Shown piece after piece: positions 55,773 to 64,000 of a stretch of 64,000 nt of DNA. Every line of letters begins with the position of its first letter. Position 1 is the stretch's first letter. Both the position numbers and the translations under genes were made by a program. This stretch comes from Bacillota bacterium (GTDB taxonomy: Bacteria > Bacillota > Desulfitobacteriia > Desulfitobacteriales > JAJXUE01). Under the pieces are notes generated by a model that saw nothing but the letters and a program-made list of their open reading frames with translations, searched no databases and was not told where the DNA came from. The stretch lies in contig JAJXUE010000008.1 in assembly GCA_021783135.1 (NCBI GenBank), forward strand, positions 1-64,000, read 5' to 3'.

Positions 55773-56588
55773 ATGGAGCTTAGGGTCAAAAATAGGATTG
55801 ATAGCATGTTCGGCGCTTTAGCCGCTAAGCACGAAAAGGCCTTGATAACTTATATCATGGCCGGGGATCCGGACTTGCCTACCACGGAAATGTTGGTAAA
55901 AACCCTTGCTGCCGGTGGCGCAGACCTAATTGAGTTGGGCGTACCTTTTTCGGACCCGGTGGCAGACGGCTTAGCCATTCAACGCGCGGGCCAACGTTCG
56001 CTCGAAGCCGGAGCAAGTTTGCAGGCTATCTTGGACTTGGTGCGCAGCCTGCGTCAGGATACTGAGGTTCCTTTGGTCCTTATGAGCTATTACAATCCGA
56101 TTTTACAATATGGTTTGGCTGAATTTGCCGCTCAGGCTGCCCTTGTCGGGGTTGATGGTGTAATTGTGCCGGATCTCCCTCTGGAAGAAAGTGTAACTCT
56201 GGCCGAGTTGCTTGCGGCGCGCGGGGCGTATTTAGTTCCTCTTTTGGCACCAACCAGCACTGCAGCCAAAATTGCTAAAGTTGCCGCGCAAGCCGGTGGT
56301 TTCGTCTACTGTGTTTCTTTGACAGGTGTGACCGGAACCAGAACGGAATTGCCGCTCAATGTGGGTGAATTTTTAGCCCGAGTTCGTGAGAGAGTACCGC
56401 GCCCGCTGGCAGTCGGTTTTGGCATTGCAACCCCGGAACAGGCACGCCAGTTGAGCAGTTACACCGATGGTGTAATTGTCGGCAGCGCTATTGTGAATCT
56501 AATTGAACAATATGGCGCAGACAAGGCGTTATTGCATACAAAAATTAAACAGTTTGTGGCAAACCTAAAAGCAGGGCTTAAAGCTTAA
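55773..56588 (+). CDS. trpA: Tryptophan synthase alpha
   Basis: ATG 55773; LIELGVPFSDPVADGLAIQRA, GFVYCVSLTGVTG. Confidence 0.97.
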   Translation: MELRVKNRIDSMFGALAAKHEKALITYIMAGDPDLPTTEMLVKTLAAGGADLIELGVPFSDPVADGLAIQRAGQRSLEAGASLQAILDLVRSLRQDTEVPLVLMSYYNPILQYGLAEFAAQAALVGVDGVIVPDLPLEESVTLAELLAARGAYLVPLLAPTSTAAKIAKVAAQAGGFVYCVSLTGVTGTRTELPLNVGEFLARVRERVPRPLAVGFGIATPEQARQLSSYTDGVIVGSAIVNLIEQYGADKALLHTKIKQFVANLKAGLKA

Positions 56589-56645
56589 TTGCCCTTGGGT
56601 ACACTATCAACAGCTCAAGCAGCTTGAGATCGAGGAGGGACAGTA

Positions 56646-57461
56646 ATGAAAACATTGAAATACGCAAGACTTGCGGAGCATGACCACACAGTTGTGAGCG
56701 TTGGTTCTGTATTAATCGGCGGTCCTTCCATTCCTGTCATGGCCGGTCCTTGTGCTGTGGAAAGCAGGGAACAGCTGTTATCAGTCGCCATCAGTCTGAA
56801 AGATTTAGGCGCATCGTTGCTGCGCGGCGGTGCGTTCAAACCGCGCACATCACCGTATGCGTTTCGGGGTCTGGCCGAAGAAGGCCTTAAGATGTTGGCG
56901 GAAGCCAGGGAACTTACCGGCTTGCCGATTGTCACCGAAGTGATGGATGCCAGAGACGTAGAACTCGTTGCCCGCTATGCTGATATGCTGCAAATCGGCA
57001 GCCGCAATATGCAGAATTTTACTTTGCTGCAGGCAGTGGGAGATGTCGCTAAGCCTGTTTTACTCAAACGTGGTTTGTCCGCAACGCTCGAAGAATGGCT
57101 AATGGCTGCGGAATATATTTTGGCTACCGGTAATCCGCAAGTGGTATTGTGTGAACGCGGTATTCGCACCTTTGAGACTTGGACGCGAAATACCGTCGAT
57201 ATCACGGCGATTCCGGCAGTGAAGGAACTGTCGCATCTGCCGATTATCCTTGACCCCAGTCACGGCACAGGCCGCTGGAAGATGGTTGCGCCGGTAGCCA
57301 AGGCCGCAATTGCCGCAGGAGCGGATGGTTTACTGATTGAAGTTCACCCTGACCCTGACTGTGCTTTAAGTGATGGTCCGCAATCCTTAACACCGGAGAA
57401 CTTTCACACCCTGATGCAGGAACTAAAACCGTTGGCGAAGGCAGTCGGCCGTATCATCTAG
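56646..57461 (+). CDS. aroF: DAHP synthase, type I-beta core without N-terminal regulatory domain
   Basis: [44 protein letters not shown]. Confidence 0.95.
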   Translation: MKTLKYARLAEHDHTVVSVGSVLIGGPSIPVMAGPCAVESREQLLSVAISLKDLGASLLRGGAFKPRTSPYAFRGLAEEGLKMLAEARELTGLPIVTEVMDARDVELVARYADMLQIGSRNMQNFTLLQAVGDVAKPVLLKRGLSATLEEWLMAAEYILATGNPQVVLCERGIRTFETWTRNTVDITAIPAVKELSHLPIILDPSHGTGRWKMVAPVAKAAIAAGADGLLIEVHPDPDCALSDGPQSLTPENFHTLMQELKPLAKAVGRII

Positions 57462-57485
57462 GTCCGCTTTTTGGTAGCAAAGGGA

Positions 57486-57648
57486 TTGTCAGCCGCATAT
57501 AACTATGGTATTATCTAACTTAATTATTGGTAGGTAGGGGCTTGGCCCACGGTAGAATGGTAGTATGGATTTTGGAGTTAAAAACTTATGTAGGATGGTA
57601 GTACGGTAGGGACAGGTGAGATTTTAGGGCGCCCTTATACCGGGGCGT
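57486..57648 (+). promoter_or_regulatory. hisC operon promoter and leader with GGTAG repeats and terminator
   Basis: TTGTCA(57486)-17-TATTAT(57509); GGTAG at 57529, 57551, 57559, 57597, 57605 (TAG also 57535, 57591); terminator GGCGCCC-TTATACCG-GGGCGTC-TTTATTT. Confidence 0.7.
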
Positions 57649-57681
57649 CTTTATTTATAGGCAAAAAGAGGAGGAAAGGCT

Positions 57682-58773
57682 GTGCTAAGTAAGGTAAGAC
57701 CGAGTGTCGAGAACCTGGCAGTTTATGTACCGGGCAAACCGATTGAAGAGGTCCAGCGCGAACTTGGTTTGACGCAGGTCATCAAGTTGGCTTCCAATGA
57801 AAACCCGTGGGGCCCGTCACCCCGGGCTTTGCAAGCGATAAGTAAGGCGTTAAGTGAAATCTATCTTTACCCTGATGCCAATGCCCAGGACTTAAAAGAG
57901 TCGCTGGGAAGTGAACTCGCAGTTGATGCCAATCAAATCATTATTGGTAATGGCTCGGAAGAAATTGTGCAAATGATTGCCAAAACCTTCGTCGATCCAG
58001 GCGATGAGGTCGTTATGGCAGCGCCCAGTTTTCCACGCTATCAAACTGTCACCGAGATGATGGCGGGTATATCGCGAGAGGTAATGCTGGTCGATTACCG
58101 CCACGACTTATTGACGATGGCGCAGCAAATCACGTCGCGCACCAAAGTGATTTTTGTTTGCAACCCCAATAATCCGACAGGTACCATTGTAACTGAAACG
58201 GAGCTAGATGAATTTATGCGCCAGGTTCCGGCGGATATTCTCGTAGTATTTGATGAAGCCTACTATGAGTATGTTGCAGATCCAAGCTTCGTCAGCGGGC
58301 TTAAATATCTTAAGGACGGACGGCGCGTTTTGATTCTGCGTACCTTTTCCAAAGCATATGGGCTGGCTGGCCTGCGCTTAGGATATGGCATCGGCGATGC
58401 CGCTGTTATCGACATGTTGAATCGGGTGCGTGAACCATTTAACGGTAATCTGTTGGCTCAAGTTGCCGCTCAGGCTGCTTGGCTGGATAAAGAGCATTTG
58501 CAACAGGTGCTGCAAAACACTGCCGCCGGACTGCAACAGCTGACGCAAGGCCTGGCACGTTTAGGACTGCAGGCGATACCTTCGCATACCAACTTTTTCC
58601 TTGTAGATGTCGGCCAGCCCAGCCCAGAAGTGTTCCAGGCTTTGCTTAGGCAAGGAATCATTATCCGACCGGGACATCTCTTTGGCTATGCTAACGCAAT
58701 TCGGGTTACGGTTGGCACAACAGAGCAAAACCAAGCCTTTTTGCAGGCTTTAACCGGCATTTTGCGACGCTAA
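57682..58773 (+). CDS. hisC: Histidinol-phosphate aminotransferase
   Basis: KLASNENPWGPSP, CNPNNPTGT, DEAYYEY, RTFSKAYGLAGLRLGY. Confidence 0.96.
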   Translation: MLSKVRPSVENLAVYVPGKPIEEVQRELGLTQVIKLASNENPWGPSPRALQAISKALSEIYLYPDANAQDLKESLGSELAVDANQIIIGNGSEEIVQMIAKTFVDPGDEVVMAAPSFPRYQTVTEMMAGISREVMLVDYRHDLLTMAQQITSRTKVIFVCNPNNPTGTIVTETELDEFMRQVPADILVVFDEAYYEYVADPSFVSGLKYLKDGRRVLILRTFSKAYGLAGLRLGYGIGDAAVIDMLNRVREPFNGNLLAQVAAQAAWLDKEHLQQVLQNTAAGLQQLTQGLARLGLQAIPSHTNFFLVDVGQPSPEVFQALLRQGIIIRPGHLFGYANAIRVTVGTTEQNQAFLQALTGILRR

Positions 58774-58848
58774 CCACGGAATTAACTGAAAACCCGATCG
58801 TAAACCTAATTGTAACCTGATCGCAAACCTGATAAGGAGGACAAACTT

Positions 58849-59865
58849 ATGATTATTGTCATGCAGCACGGGGCTACCCCGGAACAAATTGCGGAGGTAA
58901 CCGATCGCTTAGAGCAAGACGGTTTCAAAATTCACCTTTCGGAAGGGGTAGAAAAGACAATTATCGGCGCTGTCGGAGACAAGTCGCGTCTTGACGCTAT
59001 GTCCCTGGAAGCATACCCGGCAGTGGAAAAGGTCATTCCAGTACTCAAGCCATATAAACTGGCGGGACGCGAATTTCACCCGCATGATACTGTAATTAAT
59101 GTAGGAAATTTGACAATTGGCGGGGATACCCTTCAGGTTATGGCAGGCCCGTGTGCAGTTGAGAGTAGAGACCAGATTTTGCAGACCGCCCGGGCGGTAA
59201 AGGCCGCAGGCGCTACAATTTTACGCGGGGGAGCCTTCAAACCACGCACTTCACCTTATGCTTTCCAAGGGCTAGAGGAAGAAGGGCTCAAACTTTTGGC
59301 CGAAGCGCGGGAAGAGACCGGTCTTTTGATCATAACGGAAGTTGTCGATCCCCGCGATGTAACCTTGGTGGCCTCGTATGCAGATATTTTGCAAATTGGT
59401 GCGCGAAATATGCAGAATTTCTTGCTCTTGCGCGAGGTAGCCAAACTCAGTAAGCCTGTAATGCTGAAACGAGGACCTTCCGCCACCTTTGAAGAGTGGA
59501 TTATGGCCGCTGAATATATCATGGCCGGCGGTAACTATGATGTCATGTTCTGTGAGCGCGGTATTCGCACGTTTGAAAACTATACCCGTAATACGCTTGA
59601 TCTAAGTGCAGTGCCTGTCTTAAAAAGCTTGTCACACCTTCCGGTCGTAGTTGACCCGAGTCATGGAACTGGTCGCTGGGATTTGGTGCAACCGATGTCG
59701 CGTGCGGCGGTAGCAGCCGGGGCAGACGCTTTGATCATCGAAGTGCATCCGGAACCGGCCAAAGCTATGTCCGACGGACCCCAATCCCTCACCCCAGATA
59801 ATTTTACGAGCCTCATGGCTGACTTGCGTCAGATTGTCCAAGTCACCGGCCGAAGCTTGGCCTAG
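58849..59865 (+). CDS. aroF: DAHP synthase, type I-beta with N-terminal ferredoxin-like regulatory domain
   Basis: N-terminal [33 protein letters not shown]...; catalytic core as in 56646-57461. Confidence 0.96.
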   Translation: MIIVMQHGATPEQIAEVTDRLEQDGFKIHLSEGVEKTIIGAVGDKSRLDAMSLEAYPAVEKVIPVLKPYKLAGREFHPHDTVINVGNLTIGGDTLQVMAGPCAVESRDQILQTARAVKAAGATILRGGAFKPRTSPYAFQGLEEEGLKLLAEAREETGLLIITEVVDPRDVTLVASYADILQIGARNMQNFLLLREVAKLSKPVMLKRGPSATFEEWIMAAEYIMAGGNYDVMFCERGIRTFENYTRNTLDLSAVPVLKSLSHLPVVVDPSHGTGRWDLVQPMSRAAVAAGADALIIEVHPEPAKAMSDGPQSLTPDNFTSLMADLRQIVQVTGRSLA

Positions 59866-59875
59866 GGGGTTGCGG

Positions 59876-60961
59876 GTGGAAATCAAGCGTGTAACCATTG
59901 TTGGCTTGGGTTTGATTGGGGGCTCATTAGGCCGGGCGATGGTCAAATTAGGCTATGACGTGACAGCAGTCGATCAAGATCAGGCTGCTTTGGATAAAGG
60001 TGTTGCACTTGGTGCTGCCTGCCGCGGAACTCGGGATTTGGCGGACGGGATCACCAACGCCCAACTAATTTTTCTAGCAGTACCGGTGGGGTCCGCCGTA
60101 GATATTCTACGCCAGATGACCGACTTCTTGCCGCCTGATATCATTGTAACTGACGTCGGCAGTGTAAAATCCGAAATTGTGCATTTAGCCGAGGAACTGG
60201 TCGATGGGCAAGTCAATTTCGTGGGTGGTCACCCTATGGCGGGGACCGAACACAGCGGGATTGATGGAGCGGACCCACTGTTATTTGTTAATGCCTACTA
60301 CGTCTTAACACCCGGTGCCAAATGTTCCGGCTCGGCGGTAGAAGTTGTAGCGGACATTGTCCGCAAGCTGGGGGCGTTTCCGGTCATTATGGATGCCTTA
60401 ATTCACGATCGGGCTGTAGCGACGCTCAGCCACTTGCCGCACTTGTTGGCCGTAGCCTTGGCCCAGACGGCCGGAACTTTGGAGCTTAAACAGCCGGGCA
60501 GTATTAAATTGGCGGCAGGCAGCTTTCGCGACGGCACCAGAGTAGTCGCCAGCAGCCCAGTGATGTGGCAAGATATTTGTGTGGCCAACCAACCAATGAT
60601 TTTGGAAGCGCTGCAAACCTTTCGCCACACACTAGCGGAATTAGAACGGGCCGTTGTGGCTAAGGACGGCGCAGCCATCGCTAACGCATTTATCGCCGCC
60701 GGTAAGGTTAAGCAGACTTCAACCCATAAGTTTGGGGAGGAAATTGCGGAGCTCGCAGTGAGTATTCCTGATGCCCCCGGTGCTTTGGGCCAATTGGCTC
60801 AAGCCTTAGGCTGCGCCGGCATTAATATAGTCGGCATTGAAATTTTGCACAGCCGTGAAGGGTTGCCTGGCAGCGTAGTGTTGAGCTTTCAAGATAAAGA
60901 TACAGCTGATGCGGCCTCGACTGTCATCAACTCCCTTCATATTCCGGTACAAGCTAGGTAA
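59876..60961 (+). CDS. tyrA: Prephenate dehydrogenase with C-terminal ACT domain
   Basis: GTG near 59876; [33 protein letters not shown]. Confidence 0.95.
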   Translation: MEIKRVTIVGLGLIGGSLGRAMVKLGYDVTAVDQDQAALDKGVALGAACRGTRDLADGITNAQLIFLAVPVGSAVDILRQMTDFLPPDIIVTDVGSVKSEIVHLAEELVDGQVNFVGGHPMAGTEHSGIDGADPLLFVNAYYVLTPGAKCSGSAVEVVADIVRKLGAFPVIMDALIHDRAVATLSHLPHLLAVALAQTAGTLELKQPGSIKLAAGSFRDGTRVVASSPVMWQDICVANQPMILEALQTFRHTLAELERAVVAKDGAAIANAFIAAGKVKQTSTHKFGEEIAELAVSIPDAPGALGQLAQALGCAGINIVGIEILHSREGLPGSVVLSFQDKDTADAASTVINSLHIPVQAR

Positions 60962-60972
60962 AGGAGCAGGTT

Positions 60973-62262
60973 ATGGATATTGTAATCAACCCCGCGGCAA
61001 AACTGTCCGGCCAATTGAGTGTTCCCGGCGATAAGTCAATTTCGCACCGAGCCGTGATGCTGGGCGCTTTAGCCGAAGGAGTTACCGAAATCGAAGGGTT
61101 CTTACCGGGGGCAGACTGTCTGAGTACTGTGGCCTGTGTGCGACAATTGGGCATAACAATTGACAATATCGGCCCGGAACACCTAAGGGTATATGGTCAG
61201 GGGCTACACGGTTTGCAGGAACCGGAGGACGTGCTTAACGTAGGTAATTCAGGTACCACGCTGCGCTTATTGTTAGGCATACTGGCCGGCCAAAATTTCG
61301 TCAGCATGTTAACCGGTGATAGTACAATCCGGCGGCGACCGATGGCTCGGATTACGGTTCCCCTGCAGCAGATGGGAGCGACGATTGTCGGGCGGGAGCG
61401 GGGTAAATTGGCCCCGTTAGCCGTCAACGGCGGCAATTTGCACGCCATCAACTATGTAAGTCCGGTGGCGAGTGCTCAGGTTAAAAGCGGCATCTTGCTC
61501 GCCGGCTTATATGCTGAAGGTGTTACCAGTGTCCAAGAACCCTATGTCTCGCGGGATCATACTGAAAGGATGCTGCGTGCTTTCGGAGCCAATGTCGTAA
61601 GCGAAGCTAATACGGTAAGTGTTTATCCCGGACGAATGCTGAAGGGACAAAAGGTGCAAGTGCCAGGAGATATTTCCTCTGCGGCATTCTTTTTGGTTGC
61701 CGGTTCAATCATCGGGCAAGGTGAAATTTGTGTGCAAAATGTGGGGGTTAATCCAACGCGTGACGGCATTATAACAGCACTCAGGGCTATGGGGGCGGAC
61801 ATCCGGCTTACCAACGAGCGAGAAGTTTCCGGCGAAAAACTGGCCGATTTGGTGGTCACACCAGCTGCATTACGCGGCATTCAAATCGGTGGGGAATTAA
61901 TCCCACGGCTCATTGACGAAATTCCGATTTTAGCTGTCGCGGCAGCCTTGGCGCAGGGGACCACCGAGATTCGCGATGCAGCAGAACTTAAAGTCAAAGA
62001 AACCAACCGGATTGCGGCAGTGGCTAGGGAGTTGGCCAAATTTGGGGTTAACGTTGAGGAACTCCCGGACGGCATGCGGATTCACGGGGGGAGCAAATTG
62101 CACGGAGCAGAGGTCGATACCTATGGGGACCATCGCATGGCCATGGCGATGAGCATCGCCGCCTTAGCTGCGAGTGGAAGCTCACTTATCAAGGCTGCAG
62201 ATGTCGCCGATGTATCCTTTCCCGGGTTTTACCGTTGTCTTGCCGATTTGCAGCAAAACTAA
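60973..62262 (+). CDS. aroA: EPSP synthase
   Basis: [37 protein letters not shown]. Confidence 0.98.
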   Translation: MDIVINPAAKLSGQLSVPGDKSISHRAVMLGALAEGVTEIEGFLPGADCLSTVACVRQLGITIDNIGPEHLRVYGQGLHGLQEPEDVLNVGNSGTTLRLLLGILAGQNFVSMLTGDSTIRRRPMARITVPLQQMGATIVGRERGKLAPLAVNGGNLHAINYVSPVASAQVKSGILLAGLYAEGVTSVQEPYVSRDHTERMLRAFGANVVSEANTVSVYPGRMLKGQKVQVPGDISSAAFFLVAGSIIGQGEICVQNVGVNPTRDGIITALRAMGADIRLTNEREVSGEKLADLVVTPAALRGIQIGGELIPRLIDEIPILAVAAALAQGTTEIRDAAELKVKETNRIAAVARELAKFGVNVEELPDGMRIHGGSKLHGAEVDTYGDHRMAMAMSIAALAASGSSLIKAADVADVSFPGFYRCLADLQQN

Positions 62263-62276
62263 CACGCTGTATTTCC

Positions 62277-62298
62277 CGCCTCTGAGGCGGGATTTTTC
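62277..62298 (+). terminator. Intrinsic terminator after aroA
   Basis: CCCGCCTC-TGAGGCGGG-ATTTTT. Confidence 0.85.
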
Positions 62299-62389
62299 AT
62301 GTACCAAGCAAATTGTCTGCGCTAGCCCTATACTAGCAACACGGAGTTGGTTTGTGCTACAATTAGGTGCAGCAAAGGAGACGAGTCAG

Positions 62390-63061
62390 ATGAATAGGCT
62401 AAACATTGCCATAGACGGACCGGCCGGAGCCGGCAAAAGTACAGTAGCCAAACAAATAGCAGTCAAGCTCGGCCTTATTTATATCGATACCGGAGCTATG
62501 TACCGCGCGCTGACCTGGAAGGCGTTGCAAAATAAAGTTAGCATTACTGATGCAGCAGCGTTGACTAAACTAGCGGCGGCAACAGAAGTCGTTCTTAGCC
62601 GGGCCCTAACCGGACAATTGGTGGTGCGGTGTGATGGGGTTGACGTCAGTGACGCCATACGCACCCCCGAAGTCTCGTCGCATGTCGCAGAGCTAGCCAG
62701 TTGCCCCGGTGTAAGGCGCCGTCTGGTGGAAATGCAGCAGCACATGGCAGCCCAAGGCGGCGTGATTATGGATGGGCGCGACATCGGTTCCACCGTTTTA
62801 CCAAATGCCGCTTACAAATTTTTTTTAACGGCATCGTTGGCGGAGCGGGCGCGGAGGCGCTGGCTGGAGTTGCAAGCTAGTGGTTATCAAATAGAATATC
62901 AAGATTTAGAGGCCGAAATTGCAACCAGAGATCGCCAAGATTCCAATCGAGCCGTTGCACCGCTCCAAATGGCACCGGATGCAATCTGTATTAATAGTGA
63001 TGGTCTTAACCTTGAGCAGGTGATAGATAAGATATTATCGTACATTAGTGCAGAATTTTAA
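62390..63061 (+). CDS. cmk: Cytidylate kinase
   Basis: ATG 62390; IAIDGPAGAGKSTVAKQIA, YIDTGAMYRALT, MDGRDIGSTVLP. Confidence 0.97.
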   Translation: MNRLNIAIDGPAGAGKSTVAKQIAVKLGLIYIDTGAMYRALTWKALQNKVSITDAAALTKLAAATEVVLSRALTGQLVVRCDGVDVSDAIRTPEVSSHVAELASCPGVRRRLVEMQQHMAAQGGVIMDGRDIGSTVLPNAAYKFFLTASLAERARRRWLELQASGYQIEYQDLEAEIATRDRQDSNRAVAPLQMAPDAICINSDGLNLEQVIDKILSYISAEF

Positions 63062-63180
63062 TCGATTTAACCGTTTAAGCAGGAATTAGACTTAGCACTA
63101 GCGAAAATAAAATGTTGGTTTGACATTTGCATATTCTCCTAGTCTAATATAAAGACTAAGACTAACTGGGAGGTTAGGCT

Positions 63181-64000
63181 TTGCAAGTAATCTTAGCACG
63201 TAGTGCCGGTTTTTGTTTCGGTGTCAAACGTGCCTTGGATATGGCAGAAAAGACTGCCAATACCGGACAAGCATATACTTACGGACCGTTAATTCATAAC
63301 AGTCAAGTAGTTGAACGCCTAGAACAACAAGGTTTGCGACCGATAAATGACTTGACTGAAGGCCGAGGAACAGTAATAATTCGCTCCCATGGCGTAGCAC
63401 CTGAGGTCTATGCGCAGGGTGAGGAGCTTAAGCTTGAATTGGTGGATGCGACTTGTCCGTTCGTCCAAAAAGCTCAACGCCTGGCTATGCAGTTTCAACA
63501 ACAAGGTCGTCAGGTTATCTTGGTAGGTGACCGGAGCCATCCTGAGGTCCAGGGAATAATCGGCTGGACAGGCAATCAAGGCCTTGTGGTTGAAAATCCT
63601 GCCGAGGCGAAACAACTCCCACCGTTGGGGCCGGTAGCAGTGCTGGCACAGACGACACAGCCAGAACAGAACTTTTCCGCTGTGGTGGAAGAACTTCGAA
63701 CCAAAAGTCCGGATGTTGTGGTGCATAATACCATCTGCAGTGCTACCGGAGAACGCCAGAAGGCGGCTTTGGAATTGGCAAGTCAGGTAGAAATAATGAT
63801 CGTGGTTGGCGGTAAAAACAGCGCCAACACCAGGAAGTTAATGAGCCTGTGCCAAAAAACGGGCACTGTAACTTATCAGGTCGAAACGGCTGAAGAATTA
63901 GAACCTAGCTGGTTTGCGGGAGCGAACAGTGCAGGCTTAACGGCTGGCGCTTCTACACCGGATTGGATTATCGAGGAGGTTTACAAAAAGATGTCAGAAA
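63181..64000 (+). CDS. ispH: HMBPP reductase IspH (truncated at the window edge; may continue into an S1-domain fusion)
   Basis: TTG start; translation LQVILARSAGFCFGVKRALDMAEKT...; open to 64000. Confidence 0.93.
   Translation, partial: MQVILARSAGFCFGVKRALDMAEKTANTGQAYTYGPLIHNSQVVERLEQQGLRPINDLTEGRGTVIIRSHGVAPEVYAQGEELKLELVDATCPFVQKAQRLAMQFQQQGRQVILVGDRSHPEVQGIIGWTGNQGLVVENPAEAKQLPPLGPVAVLAQTTQPEQNFSAVVEELRTKSPDVVVHNTICSATGERQKAALELASQVEIMIVVGGKNSANTRKLMSLCQKTGTVTYQVETAEELEPSWFAGANSAGLTAGASTPDWIIEEVYKKMSE

Noticed and set aside
28492-64000. tRNA or rRNA genes in chromosomal intergenic regions
   Set aside because: No tRNA-like cloverleaf or rRNA sequence recognised by eye; a tRNAscan/Infernal run would settle this.

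Overview
This 64-kb window comes from a spore-forming Firmicute, probably Peptococcaceae-like (inference from gene content: spmA/spmB, GerW/YtfJ, HutP, Rieske/cytochrome b, and a B. subtilis-like aroH-trp-aroF-hisC-tyrA-aroA supra-operon). It has two parts. (1) Positions 1 to about 28,130 are the right-hand part of a tailed-phage prophage. Tail, head and packaging genes lie on the minus strand (1-14.9 kb). A plus-strand accessory/early region (15-26.5 kb) ends in a large serine recombinase. (2) Positions about 28,140-64,000 are chromosome: the 3' part of sporulation gene ytfJ/gerW cut by the prophage, spmAB, glycosyltransferases, rluB, a two-component system, a tandem cupredoxin with Rieske and cytochrome b/c-fusion genes, glcDF with a GntR regulator, BaiN-like oxidoreductase, hutP-aroH, trpEGDCFBA, two DAHP synthases, hisC, tyrA, aroA, cmk and ispH (truncated). 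The items I consider most worth follow-up are: (a) a possible HutP/NAG-repeat RNA regulon: an attenuator-like hutP leader and a hisC-operon leader that share GGTAGNAY repeats with 8-nt period and end in terminators, next to a trp leader with a TRAP-like 5-nt-period NAG array; (b) the prophage interruption of ytfJ by a serine-recombinase element; (c) a candidate structured phage RNA of about 0.5 kb (19.2-19.76 kb) containing a possible pseudoknot and ending in a terminator, followed by an 18-bp-period iteron-like array; (d) helically phased ACGTT arrays bracketed by direct repeats between the packaging and accessory operons; (e) a cluster of small membrane proteins and lipoproteins in the accessory region. 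All assignments come from reading the sequence and recalling protein families; no database search was run.
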